Shown here: positions 1 through 11,366 of the stretch, piece after piece
How positions within the stretch are numbered: position 1 is the stretch's first letter
Layout of the letters: the number at the start of each line of letters is the position of its first letter
Origin: Vandiemenella viatica
Taxonomy: Eukaryota; Arthropoda; Insecta; Orthoptera; Morabidae
Direction: 5' to 3'
Length of the DNA: 64,000 nt
NCBI GenBank assembly: GCA_031002005.1
Contig: CM061920.1
Location: 115,620,095-115,684,094, forward strand
Program-made: the position numbers and the translations under genes
Notes under the pieces: model-generated
Databases searched by the model: none
What the model saw: the letters and a program-made list of their open reading frames with translations, nothing else
Told to the model about the DNA's origin: nothing

Positions 1-481
1 AGCTAGGGAAGTGAATGACTATAAGCTGTTCAAATAAAATTTTCTAAAACATTTTTGGTCGACTAGTAGGCAGATTCAAGAAAAGAGAGAGTTGATGACT
101 AGTAGGCCTTATAAACCTGGTAGGGAAACTTGGCATGATTTTTTTCACAAATGTTGAATCCGTTGTAAATATTTATACCATCCTTATGGAGCGGAGGAAT
201 TCATTGATTTGATAGGAGCTAGGCTACCTCAGCAAATAAGAAATTTAATTGCTACTTTGGATGTCATTAATGTGGATAGGGTTTCTGAATTGTTGAGACG
301 CTTGAATGCCCAGGAGTCATTGAATGAACAACATTACTACCATCAACACCATAGGAGGGGCAGCAGGAGTCCCCCTAGAAGGGGTAATGGGTCAAGGGAT
401 GGTCAAAGGGGAAGGGGTCATGATAATTACGCAAGGAGGAATGATAATAGGGGAGTGAGAGAACAGAACCCTCAATCTTGA
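1..481 (+). pseudogene. gag: Ty3/gypsy gag, C-terminal part, broken
   Basis: This is the C-terminal end of a retrotransposon capsid/nucleocapsid protein. The open part runs 209-481. Codons upstream back to about 75 also read as gag-like, including a short stretch ending GAEEFIDLIGARLPQQIRN, with stops in between. The open part has a capsid-like segment followed by a very basic tail rich in Arg, Gly and His, as expected of an RNA-binding nucleocapsid domain. I see no CCHC zinc knuckle. The retropepsin domain lies 150 bp downstream on the same strand and the LTR at 1510 closes the element. The 5' end lies outside the window. The family is inferred from order (gag, protease, LTR). Confidence 0.6.
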
Positions 482-625
482 AGGGAAAGGCAGCATGGGG
501 GGGCAGGCAAACTAAAGACCACCCCTGTGTTGGGCCCCGCAGTGGTGGACAAAAATGTGGGTCCAAGTACCAACTGTTATAATAGAGTTAATACAATTTT
601 TATGAATAATCCCCGATAAGATTTA

Positions 626-1063
626 TTGGAAAAGGTGGAGGATAAGGATGAAGTTTTAGATAAAGTTCCCATAGTACAAATTAATGCTTTTAATAAACAA
701 ATAGATGCTCTTATTGACACTGGGTCACAGGTTTCTTGCCTTGCTGAGGGATTATTTAATGAAATTGAAAGCACCAATCAAATTGAAGTGTTGCCCGTTA
801 ATAGTATGACAGTTATTACTGCTACTGGTTCTCAAAGTAAGAGAATTAAGCAGGAAATGTTGATGGAAGGGTGTATGGGGACTGTAAATGTAGAAATACC
901 CATGTATGTAGTCCCTAAGTTGAATGTTAATTGCATTTTAGACATGGATTGGCTTACAAAAGTAAAGGCTTTGGTAGACTGTGGAGAAGGTAACTTACGG
1001 ATTAAATTAAGCCGTGGGGAATACTGGGTTGATTTTGAGAAGACTGTTTGGAAAGGCATATAA
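626..1063 (+). CDS. Retropepsin-like aspartic protease of a gypsy element
   Basis: The 145-residue frame carries a retroviral-type aspartic protease fold. The active-site loop ALIDTGSQVSCLAE sits near residues 28-41, and the second hydrophobic strand PMYVVPKLNVNCILDMDWL near residues 91-110 matches the ILGxDWL flap-return region of retropepsins (the usual Gly is Met here). In a live element it would cleave the Gag-Pol polyprotein. The frame is uninterrupted, but no reverse transcriptase, RNase H or integrase follows before the LTR at 1510. The element therefore keeps gag and protease and has lost pol. The ATG at 626 may not be the real start, because such domains are normally part of a polyprotein. 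Confidence 0.75.
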   Translation: MEKVEDKDEVLDKVPIVQINAFNKQIDALIDTGSQVSCLAEGLFNEIESTNQIEVLPVNSMTVITATGSQSKRIKQEMLMEGCMGTVNVEIPMYVVPKLNVNCILDMDWLTKVKALVDCGEGNLRIKLSRGEYWVDFEKTVWKGI

Positions 1064-1499
1064 GAAGTAGATCATGTGAGGGTTAAGAGACTTTTGGTGT
1101 TTTCATAATGTTGGGACTTGCTACATTGTGGTGACAAATTATCAGCTGTAAAATGTAAACAGACTGTTGTCATTAACAAGCAGACATCAAGTGTGTAAGT
1201 TTAAGTGAAAAATTAATTGTAACTTAAGGTAATGGCATTGAATGTTTGCTGTGTAAAACAGTAACTGGAAAAAATGATTGGATCTGTAAAAAGACAATTA
1301 TTGTAACCAAAATCAGTGTCATGGACTATGTGCAGATGTTGTATGTAATGAAGGATTGTATATATACATTGTATAATTGTAAAAGTCATTATGGTTGATT
1401 GATTGTAACCTGTTTGTGTTGGCATTATGTGTACATTCAACCTGCTTAGATTCATGACAGATTCAATCAATTTTAACTGTGTAAAATTAAGTGAATCCT
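1064..1499 (+). other. Non-coding tail between protease and LTR
   Basis: There is no coding signal here. The reverse transcriptase and integrase that should occupy several kilobases in an autonomous gypsy element are absent, so this is the 3' untranslated remnant after a large internal deletion. Open frames on the opposite strand look like chance. Confidence 0.5.
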
Positions 1500-1508
1500 G
1501 GGGAGGGG
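1500..1508 (+). promoter_or_regulatory. Polypurine tract
   Basis: The purine run GGGGAGGGG lies one base before the TGTAAC start of the LTR. This is the expected position and composition of the primer for plus-strand DNA synthesis. It supports the LTR boundary and the plus orientation of the element. Confidence 0.65.
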
Positions 1509-1509
1509 T

Positions 1510-2217
1510 TGTAACAGCCCTCATACCTGAATTTTGAATAGTATTTTACTGTATGAAGTATTTGCAGTGAGCTGAAGTTTGCTTGGATGTTATCTGGTAT
1601 GTTTATTTTGCAATTTCTTGTAAATAAGTGTATATAGACTTTGTTTTATGAAAGAACATTATTTAAAGTCCATTTAATATGTTTAAGAACCGAATTGTGC
1701 AAGAGAATTTCTTAAATGTTTGTAATTCCATGTATTAATGCAAGTTATGATGTCTACAGGTCATGTTTGTACAGTTTAAAATGATTTCTGTAAATAATTT
1801 TGTATTTAAATATCTCTAATTACCATTTCTGATCATTTTGTAATGATGTTAAGCGATTTTGTGTTAATTCCGATTGTTTTTAATATGTTTAATTGTTTGA
1901 GTAATTGTTAATGTTCGAGAAATATCGGGCGGATCCCTTTGAAGAATTCCAGAAACTTCGATAGTGACTATATAAACAGCTCGGCAGAAGGAAAGAGTTA
2001 GTATACAGTTAGTTTATAGTTAGTTTTTCAAGTTGAGTTCACAGAAGTTTTATAAAGATTATCTTTGCGACTACTCAGAAGTGCATCTCTGTATTGTATC
2101 TATGCATGTGAATATCGCTGACTTCGTTTTGAGAAAATAAACAAATCTTCAACATAACCTTTTGGTGGACTTTTTAATTAATCAGTATATTAATTTAAAC
2201 CACCGAAGACCCTAACA
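1510..2217 (+). repeat. 3' LTR of the gypsy element
   Basis: The LTR is about 708 bp, starts TGTAAC and ends CCTAACA, giving the TG...CA ends of retroviral LTRs. It contains a TATATAAA box at 1969-1976 and an AATAAA polyadenylation signal at 2136-2141. The spacing fits a U3-R-U5 layout with R beginning near 2000. A polypurine tract precedes it. The 5' LTR is outside the window, so target-site duplication and LTR divergence cannot be measured. Confidence 0.65.
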
Positions 2218-4060
2218 TGCTCCATCACAATTAAATTAAATTTGAAGTTCCCATTGTTGTCTGTAAGGGGAAAAACCAATATACTGGGGTGTAGTATAGG
2301 GTTCTTTCATCTTAACTGAATCTTGACTTGTTGAAAGTTACTCGGAATTTGCATTAATAAATTTAAGTGACCATGTGTCTGCCTGGTTGCTTGAACTGTA
2401 AAGCTTATCGGCCGCCACAAAGCTTATTTGAACCAAAAGCTGAGGAAAGGTTACTGTCCACTACTAAAGCATGTAAAAATCCACCTTGATGAAAAATTTG
2501 AACTTTATTGTAAAGTCACATTTAAAAAAATAGCATTTACAGTTGAGTAGGCAATCGAACTAAACGTTTCCAAAAATTACTAGTCGTGAAGAGGAAGAAG
2601 TTCCTGACTAACACCTGTAGAAAATTTATCGGTCCATAGTCTATGCAAATATCAAATAGTCACTGGTTAGAAAAAGTCAATTGGGCGATGCGGCCATGCT
2701 GCCTTTCAACCCAACCGGAACTCATGCTGGTCTAACCGACAAGCACACAACGACACGACGAAACACACTCGCGCAGGTTCACTACACACAAGGTTCCCGG
2801 ATAAAGACAAAAGTCGTAAAGATGAAACAATAAAGACAGCCTGACGGCCTGAGCAGCTACTTTATACCTTCAGCCGCATGATATGTGTATTCTACTTACC
2901 AAAAAATAGTCTAAAAAGATGTGATTGTAAAATGTGTTCAAAATTTAACTGAGTGTAGCCGGGCTCTAAAAAGTATTTAGCTAAAATTCTAAAATTAGCT
3001 TTCTCGTAAATTAATTAATTGTGAGTGCGCAATAGTAATTAGTTTCCGAAAAGCAATTAGTGAAGCCCCGATGTCTATCTTATTTATGCAACTTTTTAGT
3101 CGTCCCTGCTGGATTAAAAATTATCGTAATAAAATTAGTGTCAAGTATTTGGTGCTTGCTCCTGATTTCAAAGGTGTAATATTCATTAATATTGGTGGTG
3201 TACTAGCAAAGTTATCTATTTAACAAAAATCAGGTTTGAAATTGTCGAGACTCCATAACGTAAAAACCTGTTTCTTTTTAATAATTATTCAAGTGTTGTT
3301 TATATCAAAAAAGTGATATTATGTGAATTTTCTTTGAATTTAGTTGTGTGTTTTAACAGTGGTTTTGTTTACGGAAGTGGTCTACATTGATTACAGTTTA
3401 ATTTCGAAAACTACCACGTTTTGATTGATGACGAAATAACTTAAAAATTGGTTTAATATTTGTTCTGCTGCATGGAATGTTTTGAAACTTTAATATTTTA
3501 TACTAGATTTTTCGTTCGTTCGGGAAATTTACTTTTTAGTTCGAGAAATTATTGAAAACATGTGATTAAAAATGTTGAAAGTGCAGGTGTGTCTAAAAAA
3601 GTGTTTAAAATTTTATTTACTCTTATTTACACGGCCTGAAACTACTGAATTTTAGTGTATTTAACTTTCTTTTCAGTTTATTATTATTATAATATTACTT
3701 TACTGCATCAAAAAGTATTAAGAATTAGTGAAATTATCACGTAACAAAAATTGATTGTTTACAAATTGGATAATAATGGATTACCCTATTCCAGGTTAGT
3801 TTAAAAGTGATTTACTATTATAAATTATTTATTTAGGGCTTGTATTGTATGTTGAGTGACTTTACTGTTTTAAAAAGGTTTATTTATTGAGTTAGCTTGC
3901 AGTATCGGCTTCTGCATGAACCGTTTCTCTCCTATCCTATAGTTACAAACTGAAAAATTTAATATTTACTGTGAAGCTTACTCCTTCCCTTATGCTCTAT
4001 CACTGAGGAAACTAGAATTTACCCAAATTCTAAGGTGCTTACATGCTATAGCAGGAGTCT
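2218..4060. other. Non-coding AT-rich stretch with one exon-like signal
   Basis: I see no credible coding region. Near 2690 there is a moderately GC-rich patch. The only gene-like signal is at 3776-3794, where an ATG reads MDYPIP and is followed by a good splice-donor match GTTAGT at 3795-3800. A look-alike occurs at 37456-37474 (see findings). Otherwise I find nothing to annotate. Confidence 0.4.
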
Positions 4061-6669
4061 TTGGTTATAGCATAAAAACTTTATTATTTTTGGTTACTTT
4101 AACTTGTTCAGTATGGAAATTAATCGTAGGGGGATTAGTAAGAATGGAGGCTGAAATTGATTTGGGCAAGGTTTGAATAAGTAATTTCAATTGGGAAATT
4201 ATAGATTCTGGGGTCATAAATTTACTATTAACAGTTTTGGAGGAAGTGGAGTCCATGATAATATTTGGTTACAACGTGGGGGAAAACAGGGTCTGTAATA
4301 GCAGTATCTATATTGACAGGGGGAGAAATGGTAACATTTTTAATAGCATCAAATAAATCTATAGTAAATATGTCCACACTTGCTCCAGTTCAACCAATTG
4401 AAACTTGAGGAAGGGAGATTGATTACAATTCCATTCTAAGTGCCATGTTAATACTTTGAACAAGCTGAAGAATGACTGGAAGAAGAATAAAAAATAATGC
4501 TATTTACATTAAGTGAACAAAAAACAGAAGATATGAAAAAAGACATTCTGGAAATGATTGCAGTGAGTGTACACAAAGTAGAAGGTTGTCAGAAAGAAAC
4601 ATTTGGAAAAATATTTAAAAAAAATAAAAAAATGGATAATCGACTTACACAAATAGAAGAAAGAATTACATAGAAGACAGAAAATTTGGTGTAAGTGGTC
4701 AAGAGGTTTCAAGTAACATAAAAGCACGTATGAAAACAAAGGTAGTGGATACATATTAAATTGTGGGTATTATGTAGAAGAAACAGATAAACAAGAGATG
4801 GAAGTAACTGAAATACTACCATAAATTGGTACCAAAGAAAATGAAATTTTATAGGATTTGATTGTTGGAGAAACCAAAATGTTATCGGAAAATGAAATAT
4901 TGAAGACCACAGTAGTAGGAGCTGTACCAATTAAAGGTGATGAAGCAACTTGTGAGAATCTAGAACAAACAAGATGTAAATGAATACGAGGGGATCTGAA
5001 AGATCCTAAGCACTTGTTCAGTGAGTGTCACAGTTGTGGTCAATGACAATGAGTTTAAATCAGCTGACACACTACCTGTGTTATACATGTACTGTAAAGA
5101 GATGAGTATTTCTTCATCCAACTATTTAAATACATTGTCAGGAGGCACTCAGTTTGAAAGCAAAGGAGGTGTACAAGGCAATAATTTTAATGAAAGGAAG
5201 GACTAGTGTATTCAAGAAAACAATATTGTTTAGTATTTCTTGCACAGGAAAGTTAAAGATATTCAAAAGAAGGGAAGATGAAGAAGACAGTAAAAGGCCA
5301 AAACACAAGAAGAGAAGAAAAGGGAAATTATGAATACAGGAGGATGAAGATACATCAACAAGAAGAAAATGTTACAGGAAGAACTGAAAAGGAGATGTGA
5401 TTAGCTTAATTTAATGATGGAAGAAATGTTCTAAAAGTTATATTGAAATATAACCATTCAACAGAAGAAGAGGAAAAAAATAATCAAGAGTTATGCGAGT
5501 CTAACAGCAATCCGAGGCCGAGTATGAAGGCGGCAGTAAATGAACAATTCAGTAATGCAAATCAGCACCTGGAGATCAAAATAGTGAGACAAGGATGAGA
5601 TTTCTGACTTGGAAAGAGTATAATGTAATAAAAGAAAAGAGATATACCATAAAATGAAAGTTTCTCATGAAAATGACTTGGGTGTTGTGACTGGTAAAAT
5701 AGTTGCAGGACATGTGATTTAGAAAATCATGAATATTTAATCTATGTGAAATATCAAGAATTAAAGGAAGAAATGGAGACGAGAATGACAGCAGTGTATA
5801 TGGAACCAAATAGAATTTTTGATGGATAATGATGGAAACGAAATTTGATTTAGTAGTGATGAAGAATAAAAGGAGATATGCTCAAGGAAGAAGAATGAAA
5901 TTAGTGATATTAGAAACCTAATCAAATACTTTGGGAGCACAGTTAATATTACCTGTAATGAAACACTCTCAGCACAAAATACTTGGAGTTTGAAACTAAG
6001 TCATATGAATTAGGAAATGTATGTTGAGTGTGAAGAAGATGAAACTAGATTTTGTTTTTCCTAAGGTGAAATGGAATAATCAAAAAGATTGTTTGTACCC
6101 ATGGGGGCAGGATTAACATCAACAAAAGTTAACCATGGCACAGAGTTACAGTAGTGCAGAAAACTGAAGAACATTTGAATTACTACAATAATGAAATCTG
6201 ATGCATAATAGTAACAAAGAAAAGATAATTGAAGATTGAATAAAGAATTGAAAGAGGAGAAAAAATGAATGTGACATCAGAGAACCTGCTTACCTAATTG
6301 ATAGTGAAGAATATTTTGAATAATAAAAGAAATATTCATGTATTTTAAGAGAGCGGGCATCATGTGAAGATTGTCAAGAGTATTACAGATTTACACAGAA
6401 GAAATGATGAGGGGTTTAAACCGAATGAATTTGAGATTTAGAGTTGGTCAAGACCCAGGAAAAGTTAATGGAATTTGTTTTAAAATAAATAAAAAAAATG
6501 TAAATATGTAACATGGACCTTTTAGCGTAATTCAGAAGCATTTTATGAATGCGTACTGGATAGTTTATCCTATATCAAATGGTTAAGATTAAGGAATGAG
6601 GAAGACTTAAGGTTGTCCAGACTGAAAGAATAATTGCAAGATGTGAACTTTGGTGGAACTGTTTGAGTG
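4061..6669 (+). pseudogene. Very decayed gypsy-like internal region
   Basis: Frames are broken everywhere, but two patches read like a Ty3/gypsy polyprotein on the plus strand. Near 5021-5100 the peptide VTVVVNDNEFKSADT resembles the start of a retropepsin, with the DTG motif lost. Near 6430-6590 the pieces ELVKTQEK and FMNAYWIVYPIS resemble the integrase C-terminal domain that precedes the 3' end of pol. The stretch ends where the LTR at 6670 begins. It could be an older element into which the 6670-14092 element inserted. This is a weak call by eye. Confidence 0.3.
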
Positions 6670-7702
6670 TGTAACATTACAGAGCGATAAGCTAATGAAC
6701 TGTTAAAGTTCATCTATGTCAAAGATGTCGATAATCAATAACTTTCATACTTGCATCATAGTACTAAACTCTTTGTAAGAAGCAGCAGTCGGTGTTTGAT
6801 AGTCGCTGATGGAGTTAGCATGGCAACAAGAATGTCGTATAAGTGTGGAGTAATGTAATTCTCCCGAGTAAAAATAGATTCCTAATTCGCGGTTCCGCGC
6901 TGGTACAGAATATTGGCTGTCATTTACACCTCATTCGGACAGGCCGAGTCGTACAAACTGCATTTGTGAGGTTGTAATAGTGGATAATGAACAGTGATTG
7001 TTGTGTGACCAGTGACTACGCTAATAACTTAATTTGCGCTAAGTGATTGTACTTTTCACTTGAGCAGACCTGTAATCTCGGATTAATATTATTTTCAGTT
7101 GGTGGCCGGCATATATGTGTTCTTTAAAACCAAAACTGTGTGAATAAACTTACTACAGTATTAACCCTTTGACTGCTGACAGCGGATCGTCTACCTGCCG
7201 CGCTGAGGCCGGCTACCTGTGCTAAGTGATTATTCCTGGGGACGGAGCGGCCCGCACTGCCTCAACCGCCCTGTGCTGAACATTTCAGGCGTTACCTCTC
7301 ACGGCTGATACACAATAAATACTCGCACTACATAGTTTCTCTGCAAATAAATTACTGCAGAATCAAACAATCAGTAACCCTATTATTCGTCACTAATAAT
7401 TATATCTTGCTAGTAGTTTTTACTAGATTTTCGCAGCTTATGTCGAAAGCATGGTGATTCTTATTATACCTTAATAGTTTACTGTTCTTTCCTGCATACC
7501 CGTTTATAACACCTGCAATTTTCTATATGTTCCTTACTGTATCAGAGTGTTTTTGTTGAATTGTAAAGAGCGTAGATTCGAAGAAGATGCTAGAAATATT
7601 TTACTTCCACACTTACATACCGCGTTCAGACTACGACTGTTAAATTAGAGATATTCGAACTTATACAGAGAGTTAAAGGCATCCGATTTTTCCTCGTGCT
7701 AT

Positions 7703-8711
7703 TCACGAATATAAAAAGACACCTGAAAATGATAATTGCACAAGCATCCTCCCCAACACACAGAAATTTGGCTTGCGGAATATCTTTGTAGATGTAGATT
7801 CCCAAAATATCTTGATGTTGACTGAATGTTTGCTGCGCTTTGTAATTACCCGATTATACATAATTTTGTTTCTTTGATGAAATTTGTTCCACATAACTAC
7901 TCAATAGATTTTTCAACATTTCAAAGCTGCGAAGTGTCTGTCCATTATTACGCGAGTTGAAATAGGGCGGGGGGGGGGGGGGGGAGGGGGGTTCGGAGAA
8001 ATCTCACGAAACCTCACCAGAGTAACAAAAAGCGGTATCTGGACATAAGTTCACCAAGAATTGCGGTATTTAGAAGAACATCTCTGGTCCAATATTAGCT
8101 AATTTTAAATTTTTTTCACGCGATGCATCAGAAGACAAATAGCTATGAAACAAAAAATTTCATCATATTCAGTATCTTTCCACTTTGATATTCATTCTGG
8201 AATATTCCCCATAGTGGTTATATAAAACCGATTCTTTTCATCAGCTATATATTTCATCAGTTCTTCTGTAAAAAAAATAACATGAAAACTGACAGAATAT
8301 TTGGCACATTCCCTATTTGACACACATGTCCCGACAGCGTATCATCAAATGCGTGACTAACTGCACGAAAATCATTTTCTTTCCAGTCAGATTTATCACT
8401 AAGACGTCATTTCTTCGTAAGCGTTTCCCTATCACTTTCTGATTATTCATGTTCAGAACAACTAACATCTCTTGTTGAAACATGAGACTGCATTGTCACC
8501 CCTTCTGACGAGTATGACTACAGCCTTCCAATTCTGTGGAAAAGCTATCACGTCCATCAAAATCAAGTAGTTCATCCTCGGTGTCACTCCTCTTAAGAAT
8601 CTCCATGATTTCTTCCTCAATGCACCCATGACGTCTTGCCATTTCCTTCATAAAATACAGGACAAAAAGAAGACTGGTGTAATTTCTGTTGAATAGTGAA
8701 CTGTAGAGCAA
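7703..8711 (-). pseudogene. piggyBac transposase, decayed
   Basis: The 71-residue open piece at 8496-8711 holds the acidic N-terminal segment CIEEEIMEILKRSDTEDEL typical of piggyBac transposases (EEI-x-EIL-x-SD-x-ED). Continuing on the minus strand through stops and frameshifts, pieces such as TEELMKYIADEKNRFY (near 8230-8280), KWKDTEYDEIFCFIAICLLM (near 8130-8190) and IMYNRVITKRSKHSVNIKIF (near 7795-7860) match the order of the family's conserved central domain. The protein would cut and paste at TTAA. It is clearly non-functional, with several stops and a poly-G expansion at about 7969-7988 in the middle of the gene. Confidence 0.75.
7969..7997. repeat. Poly-G tract
   Basis: A run of about 16 consecutive G, followed by A and further G, lies within the decayed piggyBac transposase. 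It looks like a slippage product and could form a G-quadruplex. It has no obvious coding role. Confidence 0.7.
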
Positions 8712-9217
8712 TGCCTAGGCTCCCTAAAGACAAACATTCGGACGATAAACTAGCGACCAGAATTGCAAAAGGCTATTAACAAATGGGTCGTGAAGTCCGC
8801 TGTACGACTCAGGTAGCGGTGCGTCTATATTCATCATCAGCACTAAGGTAGCGGCAGTCAGGTGCGGCTTATCTCGTCAACAGCACTCAGGGGAAAACCG
8901 GCGGCTGCATCTAAACTCGTCATTAGCACTCGGGGCCAGCAGGCAGCATGATGTGTATACACGTCATTAGCAGTCAAAGGGTTAAACAACTGTGTTTGTG
9001 TTCTGTGGTATAATACCCCGTACAGTATGAAATGTTTAAACTATACCTAGGACTGATTAATTGCTTGACATTTCATCGACTATCCAACTGTGGCGACTGC
9101 ATTTTAGAAAATAAGTGTAAACGAAGTCCGAAACCTTCCATTGGGTGGGTCAAAATATCAGTTTATAGCAACTACCATTTCCATTAATTAATAACCTATT
9201 AAAACATATGTTTTACA

Positions 9218-9235
9218 TGGTTTCATGACAGGACT
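9218..9235 (+). promoter_or_regulatory. Putative primer-binding site
   Basis: TGGTTTCATGACAGGACT follows the TTTTACA end of the 5' LTR directly. A PBS begins with TGG because it pairs with the CCA end of a tRNA. I cannot name the tRNA by eye. Confidence 0.45.
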
Positions 9236-9761
9236 GGATTTTTCAACATGGACAAGTATTATAATATTAAAAAGAGAATTAACCTATCAGTAGCGAGTTC
9301 ACGTGGCTAAGTTCGTGACAATCGCCCAGCAGTCATCAACGGACAATTATTTACACAGTAAAACATACGTTTTACCTGGCAACCTATGTGACATGGACTT
9401 GGCTAAAGTGAAGAAATAAAAGTTGGTGGAAACACAAAGTGTGAGTGAAAAGTGATAGAAATGGAACATTTGCAAAGAAAAAACCAATAATTAGCAGAAG
9501 TGAGCATATCAAATCAAAGACGGTGTGTGTTAGAATGTACATTCGATGTGGAACTAAGTGCAAAGATATTATAAGCTGAAGACACAATAAGGAAGGAATA
9601 TATGGAGATGAAATAATGCCAAATCGGTGGAACCTCATATAAAAACTCGTCTCCTACTGTGCATGCGCAGCAGCCAGTGGCGGCCATAGGAATCACTACT
9701 TTGCACCTAAAAGGCTAGTCTTATAGTAAACAAGTGTTGAAAGTCTAATTTAAGCAGCTCA

Positions 9762-10095
9762 AGTTTACATCGCGATACAGCGAATGTGCATACTTAAGTC
9801 TAGTTTCAGTTTACACTGAAAGGGTACATTGAAATTAATTGTGATAATTTGTGCTGTGTGAACTACTAAACTTGGTGAAGCAAATGTTATTGTTACCTGA
9901 AATGTAGTTCGTGATACATTTCATGTGTTTTAGATCTGTCCACATAGTTTGAATTTGTAGCGGCAATATTAATGGGAATGTGGGTAGGTTGAAATGCGGC
10001 GTGTACCAGAAGGGTACAAACAATTTATTATTATTAGTTGTTACTAATTTCACGAGCACTATGTTAGTCACACAATGTGTATCGCGATGTAAACT
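9762..10095. repeat. MITE-like segment with 17-bp inverted termini
   Basis: AGTTTACATCGCGATAC at 9762-9778 recurs as its exact reverse complement at 10079-10095. The 334-bp length and perfect termini suggest a small non-autonomous DNA transposon or a snap-back structure. I see no target duplication next to the repeats, so the class is undetermined. Confidence 0.45.
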
Positions 10096-10291
10096 ACTCC
10101 CATCTAAGCTTCTGACTTTTGATGTATGGTAAGAAAATAAATCCACTGATGTTGCTAGCAAAGTTACATAGGCCACTGATGGTACAATATCTTCTGAGTA
10201 AGCTCAGAAGCTATGAGGTATTTTGAAGAGTTCAATTTTAAAAAAAAAATTACTAGACATTGACTTAACCTAACCTAACCACCCCAATTTG

Positions 10292-10481
10292 GAGACAGCA
10301 TATCTCGAGAACTAAGCAAGATATCGAAAATATATATTTTTCATTTTCGAGTTATCTCATCGTGTTACATAAGAATCTATGATCAAATTTGACCTTGGGG
10401 AAATTTTTCTTCTGAATTTCAACCCGAAACTCCTCTCTCTTGAGACAGTATATCTCAAGAACTAAGCACGATATCAAACAA
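10292..10481 (+). repeat. Direct duplication, 150-bp period
   Basis: The ~40-bp phrase starting GAGACAGCATATCTCGAGAA at 10292 recurs with a few changes at 10442. Both are followed at similar spacing by CGAGTTA(T/C). It looks like two diverged copies of one ~150-bp unit. Confidence 0.6.
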
Positions 10482-11253
10482 TTTTAGGCTTCATTTTTTT
10501 TTGTCTTGTCGAGTTACATAATAATCCATCATCTAATTTCGGTGCCACGGTTGTCTTATGATTCCCTTGAGGTTTCCCCATGTTTCTACGGCCAAGCAAT
10601 ATGGCGGCCTCCATACCCCACTTCTCTCTACCCGGTTTCACTTCAGTGCTTGGTGAAGGTCCCTTGCGTCATCTCCATATATTCCTTCCTTCATGGTATT
10701 AGCAACCAAAGGTTACCATTACTGCAGTAAGCTCAGCGACGTGGAACTACTTAACGGCAACGCAACAACACAGCACGGAAGGCTACAAGAAGGAACTACT
10801 TTACAGCAACGCAACAACACATTGCGGAGGAAGAAATCGGAAAACTGGAGCAGGGCTGGCGACATCTGGACAGCAGAACTTCAAAGCAGAAGACAACAAA
10901 CAGGCAATTTAAAATAAATTTGGCCACGAGGAAGTTCAGAATTTCTTTTTTATAGTAAAGTCAACGAAATCCTTTTATAACAGAAAAAAAAGTCAGTGAG
11001 GGAAATACAATTTTTTTTCTAGTGCCAGTTGATATTCTTCCGAGCTTCATTAACACCATAATAATAATATACCCTCATATTAAACCTGAATTTGCGGGTA
11101 AATATATATTTAACGGAAAGAGAAAAATTGTAAATGTCAGTCTTAATGCATGATAACCAGTTTTCAGTTTAAAATCATCAGTTTTCTTTTCGACCGAAAA
11201 ACACACTGTAACATTGGTAACAGATGTGCGAACGAAGACTTTCCCGGCGTGTC

Positions 11254-11366
11254 GATGCAATGAACTCTTCACAGGTTTGCTGCCGGATAGCGACGGAGTT
11301 GGTCGCCGAAAGCTCGTCGTTCACAAACGCTATCCGGTAGCAAACCTGTGAAGAGTTCATTGCATC
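11254..11366. repeat. Near-perfect 39-bp-arm hairpin
   Basis: The arm at 11254-11292 (starting GATGCAATGAACTC) is the reverse complement of 11328-11366 with one mismatch in 39. The loop is 35 nt. A transcript would form a long stable hairpin, comparable in arm length to precursors of small RNAs. It may equally be a recent inverted duplication made during reverse transcription of the host LTR element. Confidence 0.75.

Larger units (their letters stand above)
7165..8981 (-). mobile_element. piggyBac-family transposon inside the 5' LTR
   Basis: The 1,817-bp insert is flanked by TTAA at 7161-7164 and 8982-8985, the diagnostic piggyBac target. Its ends are perfect inverted repeats starting CCCTTTGACTGCT and ending AGCAGTCAAAGGG. 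Sub-terminal regions repeat related CAGCACT/GGTAGC motifs. A decayed transposase reads on the minus strand inside. The insertion site is confirmed by the uninterrupted 3' LTR of the host element. Confidence 0.88.
6670..9217 (+). repeat. 5' LTR, split by a piggyBac insertion
   Basis: The LTR sequence runs 6670-7164 and resumes at 8986-9217. Removing the insert and one TTAA gives about 727 bp, which aligns along its length with the 3' LTR at 13440-14092. The junction phrase TACTACAGTA-TTAA-ACAACTG matches TACTACAGCATTAATTGACTG in the 3' copy. The copies differ by many substitutions and a gap of several tens of bases near 6780, so the insertion of the LTR element is old. Confidence 0.75.

Noticed and set aside
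1213..1524. Minus-strand 103-residue frame next to the LTR
   Set aside because: It is antisense within the retroelement's 3' untranslated region and overlaps the LTR start. No domain.
10263..10280. TTAACCTAACCTAACC, like the insect telomere repeat CCTAA
   Set aside because: Only about three units. Too short to claim an interstitial telomere tract.
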